DNA of 24,767 bases from Cytophaga sp051961495 (GCF_051961495.1 NZ_JBQCDF010000113.1:1-24767), one strand, 5' to 3'. Shown: positions 1 through 9,548, numbered from the stretch's first letter. The notes: generated by a model not told the origin, from the letters alone. Numbers and translations are program-made.

Positions 1-99
1 GGACAGGCTTGATGCAAAAGAACCAAGAGATCAAAGCTTTCCGCGGCGAATGAAGCCGTTGCGGCATTCGTAGATAAATCTTTAACTTAAACTAGATTG
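1..99. repeat. Partial, diverged copy of a dispersed intergenic repeat
   Basis: Bases 1-63 align closely with 17481-17587: both start GGACAGGCTT, then GATnCAAAAGAACCAA, then GATCAA-GCTTTCCGC, and both end GCGAATGA-GCCGTTG. The 17.5-kb copy carries about 36 extra bases inside the GC-rich core. Bases 70-99 also follow 17590-17618 loosely (AGATA, ATCTT, AACT, AAC, ATTG), so the right end of this copy is probably near 99. The left end lies outside the window. No reading frame is present. Similarity was judged by eye. Confidence 0.6.
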
Positions 100-107
100 T
101 TGATGTA

Positions 108-140
108 TAGCCCACGACTGAAGTCGTGGGTTATGTTTTT
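108..140. repeat. REP-like hairpin followed by a T tract
   Basis: CCCACGACT (111-119) and AGTCGTGGG (122-130) are perfect inverted repeats around the dinucleotide GA, and the run TTTTT follows at 136-140. The pattern resembles the CCCACGxCT-GA-AGxCGTGGG type of dispersed REP-like hairpins common between genes in Bacteroidota. It lies 46 bp past the stop codon of the minus-strand SNF2 gene, so it could also end transcripts arriving on the plus strand. No RAYT transposase is nearby. Confidence 0.5.
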
Positions 141-175
141 ATAGGCGTTCAGCCTTCAGCTTTACGCACTTGGCC

Positions 176-3163
176 TTAATCAAAAATCGACTGTATATCT
201 TCTCTGCTCAGGGCTTTGAAGAAAGTCTCTTCTGAACTGATCAGATCGTTTGCGAGCTTGAGTTTATTTTTCTGAAGATTTAAAATCTTTTCTTCAACGG
301 TATTCTTGGTGATGAATTTATATGTGAACACGGTATTCTTTTGTCCGATCCGGTACGCTCTATCCACCGCCTGTGCTTCAACCGCCGGGTTCCACCATGG
401 ATCCAGCAGGAATACATAATCTGCAGCTGTGAGGTTCAGACCTAAGCCTCCGGCTTTCAATGAAATTAAAAATACTCGGATATCTTCTTCTTTTTGAAAA
501 CGTTCCACCTCTGCCTGCCTGTCACGGGTTTGCCCATCGAGGTATGCATATTTAATACCTGCTTTATCCAGCTGTTCTGCGTACAACTGCAAATGTTTTA
601 CAAACTGCGAGAACACAAGAATTTTATGATCGAGGTCAAGCGCGTTATGCAGCATATGATTTACATCATCCATTTTGCCTGAAGTTCCTTCAAAGGTTTC
701 TTCGATCAGGCTTGGGTGATTAGCAATCTGGCGCAGCTTGGTCAAGCCCTGTAAAAGCAGGATCTGGCTGCCGGCCAATCCTTTTTCATCAATCGATTCA
801 AGAATTAAATTCCTGTAATTCGATTTTACCTTTTCGTACTCAGCTTCCTGATCCGGCGTCATAATGCAGTAATGGATGTTCTCGATCTTTTCCGGCAGGT
901 CTTTCACCACCTGCGATTTTTGTCTGCGCAGGATGAAAGGTTTTATAATACTGTATAAACGTTTCGTTTTTGTTTCATCCTGTTTCTTTTCAATCGGATT
1001 CAGGAATTCATTTCTGAAGAACTGCTGTGTGCCCAGCAAACCGGGATTTACAAAGGTCATCTGCGACCACAGATCCATCGTACTATTCTCCACCGGTGTA
1101 CCCGTTAAGATTAGTCTGTGCTTGCTGTTCAATTCTTTTACGGCTTTCGCAATAATTGATTCCGGATTCTTGATTACCTGAGATTCATCCAGAATGGTAT
1201 AATAGAACTGGTATTGTTTGAACAGTTCTATGTCAATCCGGATGGTACCATAGGAAGTAATGATCAGGTCATAATTCTGGAACTGCTCTGCATTTTTTGC
1301 CCGGTTAATACCTGTATAATTCAGGATTTTTAATTCCGGTGTGAATTTGCGTGCTTCCATTTCCCAGTTGTATACCAGAGATGTTGGCATGATGAGTAAG
1401 CTTGCACGCCCTTCGGATTGTTCTTTCAATGACTGTAGCAAAGCCAGTGTCTGTACGGTTTTACCCAAACCCATATCGTCTGCCAGGCAACCGCCGAAAT
1501 TATACTGATTCAGGAACCGCATCCAATTATACCCGGCTTTCTGGTAAGGTCTCAGTTCGCCTTTAAATTCAGCAGGCAGTGTATAATCTTCAATCTCCTG
1601 GAAGTCGCGTAAACGTTCAAGTTTACGATCCATGGAAACCTGCGCCAGACGGTCGTTCTGAAGTTCTTTCACCAAAGCCATATGGTGCTTGCGCAGCTTC
1701 AGATCATCGGCATCATTTTCAATGAAAGAGAACAAGTCTGAATACTGGCTGAACCACTCTTCAGGAATAACAGCGATTTCGCCATTCGGTAATACAAATT
1801 CCTTTTTCTTTTTCAGGATATATTGTTTCAGCTTCAGGAACGGTATTTCAAATTCGCCGAAACGTACTACTGCATAAATATCAAACCAGTCGTGATTTTC
1901 TTTCAATTCTAAAATTATAGAAGAAGCGCCAACGAAAAAACGCTTACCATCTTTAAGGTTCTGACGGATCACCAGGCCTTGAGCTTCCAGTGCATCGCGG
2001 TTGGCAGAGAGCCAGGAGAACATCTTTGATTTCTCGAGTGTAACCTTTCCGTTCTTGAATTCCAATTCGGAGTTTCGCAGAATGTCAAGGAATGCTTTCT
2101 CTTTATCCGAATCGCGTTTTACTTTATGGAAAATATATGAGTCGTCGGTCTTTTCCATTTTCACAAAAGACGGTGAAAGTTTGTCTGATGAAAAAATGAA
2201 GCTGCCGTATTGAAAATCCAGACTCAGCAGAATTTTATTTTCTTCAGAAACCTCCACTTCCGTACCGTTCCCTTCTTCGCCAAACAACGAGGTCGGCGCT
2301 TTCACAACAGCCAGTTCTGTAATGGTTAATACAGGTTTTGGCGAATACTCTTCTGCATGGATGGTGAATCCTTTCGCATGCACGTCAAATGAAGCTACAA
2401 TCTGTGTAACAAATTTTTCATAATAGGTCTCTTCCATTTTACGCGGGACCAGAATGAATTTTTTGTTCAGGAACGGTTTCAGTTTATTGCCGTCAACATC
2501 TTTGTTGAAATGATACACGGTATTGTCGACCAGCAGCCAGGCCGGCATGCTGCATACGATGATGGCATTCTTATATTGAAAATCAATTTTCTGTCCGTCG
2601 TATTTGATTGTCGGGAAATAATGGGTGTTTTCTTCATTGCGCATGAAGTGAAATAAAATGCTTGCCTTTTCAGGTGCCAGCGCCAGTCGTTTCCACGTTG
2701 GTTCGCCATCATGCCCCATTTCAAACAACATTTTATTTTCAAGCAGACACAGGATCTCGTTTTTCTTCAATTCAATATACGAGCGTATTGCGTCCTGTAT
2801 AAGCTCATCACCTTTTTCCTTATGGTAGATCTTTAGAAAAAATTCCGCAGGTGTGATTTTCTTGTTATAAAATTTCTTTACAATCGCCTCCTGCTGGATT
2901 GAGTCAATCAGTTTGATCAGTTTAAAGTCTGTTTCATCCAGTTCACGTGCAAATTCATCGGCATTCTTGGCAGAAATGTTCTGGTGCTTCAGTGTGAGCC
3001 TGCGCTGGTGATCCAATTGAATTACAAAAGATTCAAAAAGATACCCCAGGTACTCATGCTCAAACAGCGAGTAAATGATTTGAAACGGTTCTGTGGTTGA
3101 TACTTTCACTTTACAACAGTTTAAGGCGACTGAATCAATAGCTGTCAGGAAACTTTCCTTCAA
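176..3163 (-). CDS. SNF2-family DEAD/DEAH-like helicase
   Basis: A 995-residue bacterial Swi2/Snf2-type ATPase, expected to translocate on double-stranded DNA in the cytoplasm and remodel DNA-bound proteins; the exact target is unknown. The first ~520 residues have no clear catalytic motifs and fit the accessory region usual in bacterial SNF2 proteins. The helicase core follows: Walker A DDMGLGKT near residue 565, DESQ (motif II, in place of DEAH) near 659, LTGTPVEN (motif III), and motif VI QAVDRAYRIGQ near 934. The start is TTG at 3161-3163, because an in-frame TAG directly precedes it and no ATG is available nearby; a GTG at residue 19 is an alternative. It lies 98 bp after the FtsX-type permease gene on the same strand, so it may be read from that operon or from its own promoter. 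Confidence 0.9.
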   Translation of the reverse strand: MKESFLTAIDSVALNCCKVKVSTTEPFQIIYSLFEHEYLGYLFESFVIQLDHQRRLTLKHQNISAKNADEFARELDETDFKLIKLIDSIQQEAIVKKFYNKKITPAEFFLKIYHKEKGDELIQDAIRSYIELKKNEILCLLENKMLFEMGHDGEPTWKRLALAPEKASILFHFMRNEENTHYFPTIKYDGQKIDFQYKNAIIVCSMPAWLLVDNTVYHFNKDVDGNKLKPFLNKKFILVPRKMEETYYEKFVTQIVASFDVHAKGFTIHAEEYSPKPVLTITELAVVKAPTSLFGEEGNGTEVEVSEENKILLSLDFQYGSFIFSSDKLSPSFVKMEKTDDSYIFHKVKRDSDKEKAFLDILRNSELEFKNGKVTLEKSKMFSWLSANRDALEAQGLVIRQNLKDGKRFFVGASSIILELKENHDWFDIYAVVRFGEFEIPFLKLKQYILKKKKEFVLPNGEIAVIPEEWFSQYSDLFSFIENDADDLKLRKHHMALVKELQNDRLAQVSMDRKLERLRDFQEIEDYTLPAEFKGELRPYQKAGYNWMRFLNQYNFGGCLADDMGLGKTVQTLALLQSLKEQSEGRASLLIMPTSLVYNWEMEARKFTPELKILNYTGINRAKNAEQFQNYDLIITSYGTIRIDIELFKQYQFYYTILDESQVIKNPESIIAKAVKELNSKHRLILTGTPVENSTMDLWSQMTFVNPGLLGTQQFFRNEFLNPIEKKQDETKTKRLYSIIKPFILRRQKSQVVKDLPEKIENIHYCIMTPDQEAEYEKVKSNYRNLILESIDEKGLAGSQILLLQGLTKLRQIANHPSLIEETFEGTSGKMDDVNHMLHNALDLDHKILVFSQFVKHLQLYAEQLDKAGIKYAYLDGQTRDRQAEVERFQKEEDIRVFLISLKAGGLGLNLTAADYVFLLDPWWNPAVEAQAVDRAYRIGQKNTVFTYKFITKNTVEEKILNLQKNKLKLANDLISSEETFFKALSREDIQSIFD

Positions 3164-3261
3164 ACTATTTCATCAGAAAAGTAATTTACAATATAGTAAA
3201 CTGCCCTTCTTTTTGTGTGAAGTTTTGGGAGAATTTATTCACAAAAATGTGTGCTTATGCA

Positions 3262-4485
3262 CTACAAATGCTTCTTCAAATCAAGCTTGGAAGCTATAAT
3301 TGAAGGTCTTATGGCTGCAAGGAAAGAAATACAAACTACGGTACAGGAAATCCAGATCAGATCGCTCCAGCGAAGTTCTACCGGATATTCTTTAATAATA
3401 GACGTTTCTGTACCAATGGAAACGAAACCATAATGCTGCTGCAGATAACAAATGCCTACGCCAAAAACCAGTCCGATGGCTGCACCCGAAAACGCAATCA
3501 GCAAACCTTCTGAGAGAAACAGATTCCGGACAAATGATTTAGTAGCGCCCATTGCTTTCAGCACGGCTATGTCTTTACGTTTGTTCAGCGTGAGCATGGT
3601 TAAACAGAAAAATATCCCGACAGAAGAAATTGCCAGGATAAAACTAAGCATAACATTCACTACGAGTTTTTCAACCAGAATCGCCTTCAGCAAACCCTTG
3701 TGTTGTTCATCGCTGTTGAGTATAAGAAAAGAGGAACCCAGCTTTTGTTTTAACCGGTCCTGTACATCATCAATATCAGCGCCTTCGGCTATTTTGATTT
3801 CAAGTGAGGTACGCTCATTTTCATAATTCATGAGTTCGCGCGCAAAATCAAGTGGTACAAAAACATAATTGTCGTCATATTGTTTTTCAATAGCAAAAAC
3901 GCCGCCCACATGTATGGAGCTTATTCTGAATGCATCGATTGAAGTAATTTTTTTTATTTTATCCTTATCCGGATAATAGATTTGTACGGGAGAGAACTGA
4001 TTGTTTACCGGTACAGACAATTTATATTGCACGCCTCTGCCGATGAGCGCCATGTTCTTCCCATGCCGGAACATGTTTACACTACCGTCAACAATGAATG
4101 AATCCATTCTGTGTTGTGAAGCAAAATTTTCTGAAACGCCTTTGATCTTGATCACATCGGTCTCATTTTTATAACTGAGCACGGCATTATCCTCGATCAC
4201 CTGGGTAATGATGAAAACGCCGTCTGTGCCTTGCATCACACGCAAAAGACTATCGGTCATTTCAAATGTCTTGCCCTCACGAGGTGTAATTTTTATTTCC
4301 GGATCAAAAGAGTTGTACAGCGAACGGATCAGGTTTTCCATGCCGTTGAAAACAGACATGCCAATTACCAATACCATGGTTACTGCTGCCACTACCAGAA
4401 TGGATAGCGCGGATATTACATTGATGAGAAGCAGGTTCTTCCCTGAAAAATAATAGCGGCGGGCAATAAATAAAATTGACTTCAA
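3262..4485 (-). CDS. FtsX/LolC-LolE-family ABC transporter permease
   Basis: A 407-residue inner-membrane permease of the MacB/FtsX superfamily. It has one N-terminal membrane segment (about residues 18-45), a long periplasmic region of some 220 residues, and three C-terminal segments. The motif LNKRKDIAVLKAMGA is typical of the LolC/LolE/FtsX cytoplasmic coupling loop. By family it would work with a LolD-like ATPase, possibly releasing outer-membrane lipoproteins, but no ATPase is encoded beside it and the substrate is inferred. The start is TTG at 4483-4485, bounded by an in-frame TAA seven codons upstream. It lies 25 bp after rbfA, a pairing I recall from other Bacteroidota, and is probably cotranscribed with it. 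Confidence 0.85.
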   Translation of the reverse strand: MKSILFIARRYYFSGKNLLLINVISALSILVVAAVTMVLVIGMSVFNGMENLIRSLYNSFDPEIKITPREGKTFEMTDSLLRVMQGTDGVFIITQVIEDNAVLSYKNETDVIKIKGVSENFASQHRMDSFIVDGSVNMFRHGKNMALIGRGVQYKLSVPVNNQFSPVQIYYPDKDKIKKITSIDAFRISSIHVGGVFAIEKQYDDNYVFVPLDFARELMNYENERTSLEIKIAEGADIDDVQDRLKQKLGSSFLILNSDEQHKGLLKAILVEKLVVNVMLSFILAISSVGIFFCLTMLTLNKRKDIAVLKAMGATKSFVRNLFLSEGLLIAFSGAAIGLVFGVGICYLQQHYGFVSIGTETSIIKEYPVELRWSDLIWISCTVVCISFLAAIRPSIIASKLDLKKHL

Positions 4486-4510
4486 TGGCTTTGATAGATA
4501 TTAGAAATGA

Positions 4511-4912
4511 TTATTCTTTCAGTCCCGGATATTCATTCGGATCAAAGTTCTCATCTTCTTTTTTAGGAATGGCTATTTTAGACATAACCTCATCCATATG
4601 GTTTGCATAATCCACGTTATCATCCAGATAGAAGACAATCTCGGGAATAATACGAACTTGTTTGCGAATACGCTCGCCTAATAATTTTCTTAATTCTTTG
4701 CTCTGTGCCTGAATTTCTTTCAGCATGCTTTTTTTGTCTGCAGCCATCATGATGCTCAGGTAGAGTTTAGCCACGCTTAAATCGGGACTCATACGGACTG
4801 TTGTGATGGAAATAAACACATTGCCAAAAAGCATTCTGCTTTCCTTCAAAAAGATGTCAGCCATTTCTTTCTGAATCAATCTTGCTACCTTTTGTTGTCT
4901 TACACTTTCCAT
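4511..4912 (-). CDS. rbfA: Ribosome-binding factor A
   Basis: A 133-residue RbfA, which binds the maturing 30S subunit, helps process the 5' end of 16S rRNA and supports cold adaptation. The opening with a VARLIQKEMADIF segment and the following VFISITTVRMSPDLSVAKLYLS strand region match the single KH-like fold of the family; length is normal (about 110-135). The start is ATG at 4910-4912. It is first in a minus-strand unit with the permease 25 bp downstream. Upstream lie 276 bp before the divergent membrane-protein gene, where its promoter should be; I could not find a convincing TAnnTTTG box there. Confidence 0.93.
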   Translation of the reverse strand: MESVRQQKVARLIQKEMADIFLKESRMLFGNVFISITTVRMSPDLSVAKLYLSIMMAADKKSMLKEIQAQSKELRKLLGERIRKQVRIIPEIVFYLDDNVDYANHMDEVMSKIAIPKKEDENFDPNEYPGLKE

Positions 4913-5188
4913 ATTTTCTGTTTATTCTAAAACCTTTGTTAAAGGAGCTGTAAAAATACAAAAAAGAGTCGGGTAATGTTCCATTCTGCTTATCTTCAAA
5001 GCGAAAAAATGCTTAATTTGGTATAAAATTGAGTCTACATGCGGTTCCAGTGATTCATCGCAGATTGTGTGAATCAAAACCCTCCGGGAGTTTGTTCTTC
5101 TGAGAATAAACAGCATTCATTAAAATGGACCCCGGAAGGTTGATGTTCATTGCCAGAACTGTATTATTGACTATAAAATTAAACGCCT

Positions 5189-6604
5189 GTGTTAGAGTTT
5201 TTAAGAAAATTAGATCCTTTCCGTCTGCTGATTGTAGCGATCATAGCCTTCCTGGTTCGCTTTTACTGGTTTACGGATGAAGTATATATCATACCTTCTT
5301 TACAATGGCTGTCTGTCGGTGAAATGATGGGCTTCCAAAAGGTGTTGTACAAAGACATCTGGACTTCTTTGGAACCATTCAGTGCCGGCATGTATTACAT
5401 AATCGAATACCTGTTCGGCAAATCCATCATGGCTCTGCGCATACTCTCGCTGTTGCTGTGCCTGATTCAGGCTTTTCTGTTTAATTACTATGTTACGCAA
5501 ACAAATATCTACGACCAGAGAACTTCTTATCCTGCATTTTTTTACGTGCTGTTCAGTTCCATCAATTATGATTTCTTTACGCTATCGCCGGTACAGATGG
5601 GCTTAACATTCATGCTCCCGGTTATGTATTTTCTTTTTAAAGATGTGCGTATGGGAGAAAAATCCAGGAACCATTTCTTTGCCGGTGCCTGTCTGGGCGT
5701 GGCGTCCTTGTTCTATCTGCCGTTTGCCTGCTTCATTATCTTTATCGTATATTCTTTCTTTGTATTCAGCTCGTTTGATTTCAAACGTTTCTTTCAACTA
5801 TTGTTTGCCTTTCTTTTCCCCTGGCTGATGGTGTTCTCTTACTATTACCTCAACGGTTCGTTTTATGAGGTGGTTGAGAACCTGATCAAAGGAACGTTAT
5901 ATACAGCACCTGTTTATTATGCCGACTTCTTCTCGATCATCAAAGTTGGGTTGCCTTCTACCGTAATTGCAGTGCTGGCATTCATGTATGTTACTTCACA
6001 AAGTAAATTCCTGAACTTTCAGTATTCAAGCATGAAGATCATGATCATGTGGTTTTTGAATGGCTTGTTTGCATTTTTGATTATGAAAGAATGGGGCTTT
6101 TTTAATATTTATATTGTGGTTCCGGTATTTACATTCTTCACGGTGTTTCTGTTTATCGAGATTGAACGTGCCTGGCTGCGGGAAAGTATTTTCTGGACCA
6201 TTGCAATATTATTGATCCTGATTCACCTGCACAACAAGCGGATCGATACGGATCACGCACGTTCGAACAACTCTTCTATCCTGGTATTAAGAAATGCGGA
6301 AGTACGCTACGATGGCACTCCGATCCAGGGAAGCAATATTCTCTTGCTGGGCGATAACCCGGCTGCATTGATCCATAACAAACAGTCGACCATTTACGCA
6401 GACTGGAATCTGGCGTTGCGCCATTTCGGTAATCTGAATGATTATGAGAACATCTCAAACATTTATACCAACCTGCTTGAAAATAAACCGGATTATATTT
6501 TAGATAACATCTCCATGATGCCGCAGTTGATGGAGCGTATTCCGGAATTGAAAACGGTTTACCAGCCGTCGTACGATAAAAAAGTTTATAAGCGGGTGAA
6601 ATAA
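5189..6604 (+). CDS. Polytopic membrane protein, GT-C glycosyltransferase-like
   Basis: A 471-residue inner-membrane protein with about ten hydrophobic segments between residues 12 and 345 and a soluble C-terminal part of about 120 residues. The loop after the first segment (residues 30-65, ending in VLYKDIWTSLEP) recalls the first periplasmic loop of GT-C/GT39-like proteins and of Bacteroidota family DUF6427, where an acidic residue is catalytic; that assignment is an inference, and no function can be named with confidence. The start is GTG at 5189, because an in-frame TAA lies three codons upstream and the next ATG is at codon 45. It stands alone, divergent from rbfA and convergent with rpiB, with a strong terminator after it. 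Confidence 0.8.
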   Translation: MLEFLRKLDPFRLLIVAIIAFLVRFYWFTDEVYIIPSLQWLSVGEMMGFQKVLYKDIWTSLEPFSAGMYYIIEYLFGKSIMALRILSLLLCLIQAFLFNYYVTQTNIYDQRTSYPAFFYVLFSSINYDFFTLSPVQMGLTFMLPVMYFLFKDVRMGEKSRNHFFAGACLGVASLFYLPFACFIIFIVYSFFVFSSFDFKRFFQLLFAFLFPWLMVFSYYYLNGSFYEVVENLIKGTLYTAPVYYADFFSIIKVGLPSTVIAVLAFMYVTSQSKFLNFQYSSMKIMIMWFLNGLFAFLIMKEWGFFNIYIVVPVFTFFTVFLFIEIERAWLRESIFWTIAILLILIHLHNKRIDTDHARSNNSSILVLRNAEVRYDGTPIQGSNILLLGDNPAALIHNKQSTIYADWNLALRHFGNLNDYENISNIYTNLLENKPDYILDNISMMPQLMERIPELKTVYQPSYDKKVYKRVK

Positions 6605-6656
6605 AAATCTGCTCTGAATCCGAATATTATTATTGACTGTTACAGTTTACTGAAAT

Positions 6657-6689
6657 AAAAAAGTCCCGCCGAAACAGCAGGACTTTTTT
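6657..6689. terminator. Bidirectional rho-independent terminator
   Basis: AAAAAAGTCC (6657-6666) pairs with GGACTTTTTT (6680-6689) around a 13-base loop that can pair further. It is T-rich on both strands and lies between the convergent membrane-protein gene and rpiB, so it can end transcripts from either side. Confidence 0.85.
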
Positions 6690-6734
6690 ATTCTTCTCTA
6701 AATCTATAAGGTTTTGAAACTATAATCTGACTGA

Positions 6735-6771
6735 TTTAACCAACGAAACCTTATAGGTTTTGTTGGTTAAA
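6735..6771. repeat. 17-bp hairpin downstream of rpiB
   Basis: An almost perfect inverted repeat: 6735-6751 pairs with 6755-6771 through one G-T wobble, with the 3-base loop TAT. It begins 6 bp past the rpiB stop on the minus strand. There is no T tract after it in either direction, so it may protect the 3' end of the rpiB transcript from exonucleases rather than stop transcription; the true terminator at 6657-6689 follows. Confidence 0.6.
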
Positions 6772-6777
6772 GAATCT

Positions 6778-7215
6778 TTACACGCAGGCAATTTTGTTTA
6801 CCCTGCCTTCGTGTCTGCCGCCTTCAAACGGCGTTTCGATAAACATTTTTACGCAGGCAATCGCTTCTTCCAATGGAATGAAGCGTGCAGGTAAGCACAA
6901 TACGTTTGCATTGTTGTGCTGACGGGTAAGCATGGCGATCTCCGGAGTCCAGCAAAGGCCGGCACGAATGTTCTGGTGCTTGTTTGCTGTCATGCATACA
7001 CCGTTGCCGCTGCCGCAGATCAGGATGCCGAATGTTGCCTTGCCGGTTTCAACCGCTGTGGCTACAGGGTGTGAAAAATCCGGATAATCAACAGACGCGT
7101 CAGAAAACGGACCGCAGTCGATTGTTGTATGTCCCTGGGATTCCAGGAATGCAATAATTTCTTTTTTGTAGGTATAACCGGCATGGTCACCACCCAGAGC
7201 AATTGTATAGGCCAT
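6778..7215 (-). CDS. rpiB: Ribose-5-phosphate isomerase B
   Basis: A 145-residue cytoplasmic enzyme that interconverts ribose 5-phosphate and ribulose 5-phosphate in the pentose phosphate pathway. Visible family features are GGDHAGY near the start, DYPDFSHPVA around residues 43-52, the catalytic cysteine at about residue 67 in CGSGNG (RpiB enzymes of the E. coli type use this Cys), ANK, and RQHNNANVLCLPAR around 98-111. Length is normal. The start is ATG at 7213-7215, just 3 bp past the tatC stop codon, so it is the last gene of the glyA-tatC-rpiB unit and probably translationally coupled to tatC. Confidence 0.95.
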   Translation of the reverse strand: MAYTIALGGDHAGYTYKKEIIAFLESQGHTTIDCGPFSDASVDYPDFSHPVATAVETGKATFGILICGSGNGVCMTANKHQNIRAGLCWTPEIAMLTRQHNNANVLCLPARFIPLEEAIACVKMFIETPFEGGRHEGRVNKIACV

Positions 7216-7218
7216 AAT

Positions 7219-8022
7219 TTAATTTTGTTCTGCTTCTTTTAATTTTCTTTTATAAACCACTGCGCTTACAAATATGCTTCCTTCGTATAGCAAGAGCATA
7301 GGTATTAACATCAGCATCATGCTCAACATGTCCGGAGAAGGCGTTACAATTGCCGCAATAACGGCCATCACAAGTATCGCATGTCTTCTGTAATTTCTCA
7401 TAAACATCGGTGTCATCATTCCCATTAAAGACAGGAAGTAAACAACTACCGGCAGCTGGAAAATAACGCCTCCGCCCAATGCCATCATACACAACGTTGA
7501 AATGTAAGAAGTCACATCAAAGTTATTTTGAATGGATGGGTCTAACTGATAATTGGCTAAAAAGTTAATAGCCAGAGGTGCGATAATGTAATATCCAAAA
7601 AGGATGCCTACAAAGAACAGAAATGATACGCCTAACACCACACCCCGGACATTTTTACGTTCGTTTGGATGCAATGCAGGTGATACAAAAGACCAGATCT
7701 GATAAATAATAAACGGAAACGCTACAATCACTCCGGTGATCAGTGCGGACATAATGTGCATGGAGAACTGCCCTGTCATGGTGCGGCTCATCAGCGTGAA
7801 ATTCATGTTGCCTACACAAAAATCAAAGTAATTACACAATATCCTGAAGGTAAAAAAATCCGGCCTTGATGGAGCCATTAAAATTTCATGGAAAATAACA
7901 TCCATATAAATAAAAGCGATGATAGAAATTACTATCACCGCTATTATTGATTTCATTATGTGTTTCCTTAATTCATCAAGATGATCAAAAAAGGACATCT
8001 CTTTCTTTGTGTTGTCTTCCAC
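7219..8022 (-). CDS. tatC: Twin-arginine translocase subunit TatC
   Basis: A 267-residue polytopic membrane protein, the receptor of the Tat pathway for folded proteins. The N-terminal FFDHLDELRKHI is the TatC signature, and six hydrophobic segments follow; the TPSPD stretch and the preceding FMRNYRRHAIL region also fit. The start taken is GTG at 8020-8022; the internal ATG of codon 9 (MSFFDHL) follows a purine-rich stretch and is a credible alternative. It lies between glyA (18 bp) and rpiB (3 bp). No tatA or tatB is seen here. The dioxygenase at 16473-17348 has a Tat-type signal and is a likely client. Confidence 0.95.
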   Translation of the reverse strand: MEDNTKKEMSFFDHLDELRKHIMKSIIAVIVISIIAFIYMDVIFHEILMAPSRPDFFTFRILCNYFDFCVGNMNFTLMSRTMTGQFSMHIMSALITGVIVAFPFIIYQIWSFVSPALHPNERKNVRGVVLGVSFLFFVGILFGYYIIAPLAINFLANYQLDPSIQNNFDVTSYISTLCMMALGGGVIFQLPVVVYFLSLMGMMTPMFMRNYRRHAILVMAVIAAIVTPSPDMLSMMLMLIPMLLLYEGSIFVSAVVYKRKLKEAEQN

Positions 8023-8040
8023 AAAACTTGTTTTATGCTA

Positions 8041-9336
8041 TTAGATATACAATGGATATTGTGCCATCCAGTTATTTACGTCTTTACGAACTGTTTCGAT
8101 CACTGAATCTTTTGTCTGGTTCATAAGAACCGTGTCAATCATTTCAACAATTCGGATCATGTCGTCGCCAACCATACCACGGCTGGTAATTGCCGCTGTA
8201 CCAACACGCATACCAGAAGTAACGAACGGTGATTTGTCGTCAAACGGAACCATGTTTTTATTGATCGTGATATCTGCACGGATCAATGCGTTCTCAGCTT
8301 CTTTACCTGTAATATTTTTGCTTCTCAGGTCAATCAGCATTAAGTGGTTATCTGTACCTCCGGAAATGATATCGTAGCCTTTTTTCAAAAATGCTTCAGC
8401 CATGATCTGTGCATTTTTCTTGATCTGCTGTGCATATTTCAAATAATCATCTGACAAGGCTTCCTGGAACGCAACTGCTTTTGCAGCGATCACGTGCTCT
8501 AACGGACCACCTTGCGTACCCGGGAAAACACCCATGTCAAGCACATTTGACATCATGCGTACTTCGCCTTTTGGTGTTTTTAAACCGAATGGGTTTTCAA
8601 AATCCTTGCCCATCATGATTACGCCACCACGCGGACCTCTTAATGTTTTATGGGTAGTTGTAGAAACGATGTGACAATGCGGAATCGGATTGTTCAACAA
8701 ACCTTTTGCAATTAAACCTGCCGGGTGAGAAATATCTGCCAACAAAATAGCGCCAACGCTGTCAGCAATTTTACGGAAACGCACATAATCCCAGTCACGG
8801 GAATAAGCAGAAGCTCCGCAAATAATCATTTTAGGTTTTACTTTTAATGCAGTTGCTTCAACTACATCCATGTTGATCAAACCTGTTTCTTTTTCAACGC
8901 CGTAGAAATGTGCCTGAAAATATTTACCAGACATGTTTACCGGTGAACCGTGTGATAAGTGGCCGCCGTGCGATAAATCGAAACCTAAGATTGAATCCCC
9001 CGGGTTCAGGCATGCAATCATGATGGCAGCATTTGCCTGTGCACCGGAGTGCGGCTGTACGTTTGCCCACTCAGCACCAAATAATTTTCTCAAACGGTCG
9101 ATCGCGATCTGCTCTATCTGGTCCACAACCTGGCAGCCTCCGTAATAACGCTTGCCCGGAAGGCCTTCAGCATATTTATTGGTAAGTACACTTCCCATTG
9201 CTTCCATTACCTGTTTAGAAGTAAAGTTTTCAGAAGCAATTAATTCAATGCCTTCTTCCTGACGGTGAGCCTCTTTATTGATCAAATCAAATATTTGAGT
9301 ATCTCTGGCTGTTGTGCGAATAGGTGCAGTAATCAT
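8041..9336 (-). CDS. glyA: Serine hydroxymethyltransferase
   Basis: A 431-residue PLP enzyme of the cytoplasm that converts serine and tetrahydrofolate to glycine and 5,10-methylene-tetrahydrofolate, the main source of one-carbon units. Family landmarks are LIASENFTS near residue 33, TNKYAEGLPGKRYYGG, the QPHSGAQAN stretch, DISHPAGLIA, and the PLP lysine at about residue 230 in TTTHKTLRGPRGG. Length matches the family. The start is ATG at 9334-9336, and a TAATTTTG box lies about 27 bp upstream. It leads the glyA-tatC-rpiB unit; the grouping is not a pathway, so cotranscription probably reflects shared housekeeping demand. Confidence 0.97.
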   Translation of the reverse strand: MITAPIRTTARDTQIFDLINKEAHRQEEGIELIASENFTSKQVMEAMGSVLTNKYAEGLPGKRYYGGCQVVDQIEQIAIDRLRKLFGAEWANVQPHSGAQANAAIMIACLNPGDSILGFDLSHGGHLSHGSPVNMSGKYFQAHFYGVEKETGLINMDVVEATALKVKPKMIICGASAYSRDWDYVRFRKIADSVGAILLADISHPAGLIAKGLLNNPIPHCHIVSTTTHKTLRGPRGGVIMMGKDFENPFGLKTPKGEVRMMSNVLDMGVFPGTQGGPLEHVIAAKAVAFQEALSDDYLKYAQQIKKNAQIMAEAFLKKGYDIISGGTDNHLMLIDLRSKNITGKEAENALIRADITINKNMVPFDDKSPFVTSGMRVGTAAITSRGMVGDDMIRIVEMIDTVLMNQTKDSVIETVRKDVNNWMAQYPLYI

Positions 9337-9362
9337 ACGTTTTGATTGGTGATTTTAGGCCT

Positions 9363-9370
9363 CAAAATTA
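9363..9370 (-). promoter_or_regulatory. Candidate -7 box for glyA
   Basis: Read on the minus strand this is TAATTTTG, matching the Bacteroidota -7 consensus TAnnTTTG, 26 bp upstream of the glyA ATG. The expected -33 TTTG was not seen at the usual spacing, only a T-rich run, so the call rests on one box. Confidence 0.4.
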
Positions 9371-9548
9371 CGGCTTTTCGGGCAGGTTAAAAAAGGAAAG
9401 CGTAAATAAATCACTTTATGGCCTGCTTACAGGGTTAAAGACAAGGGCATCTGTTTGTATGATTCGTGCATATAGGCTTAATATGATCTTAATAATATCT
9501 GTAAAAGACTATCATTCAAAGATCTATATGAGAATTCGATATTTTAGC

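Noticed and set aside
4922..5116. 64-residue minus-strand ORF upstream of rbfA
   Set aside because: Its composition is unlike a protein family I know and it fills the expected promoter region; nothing supports translation.
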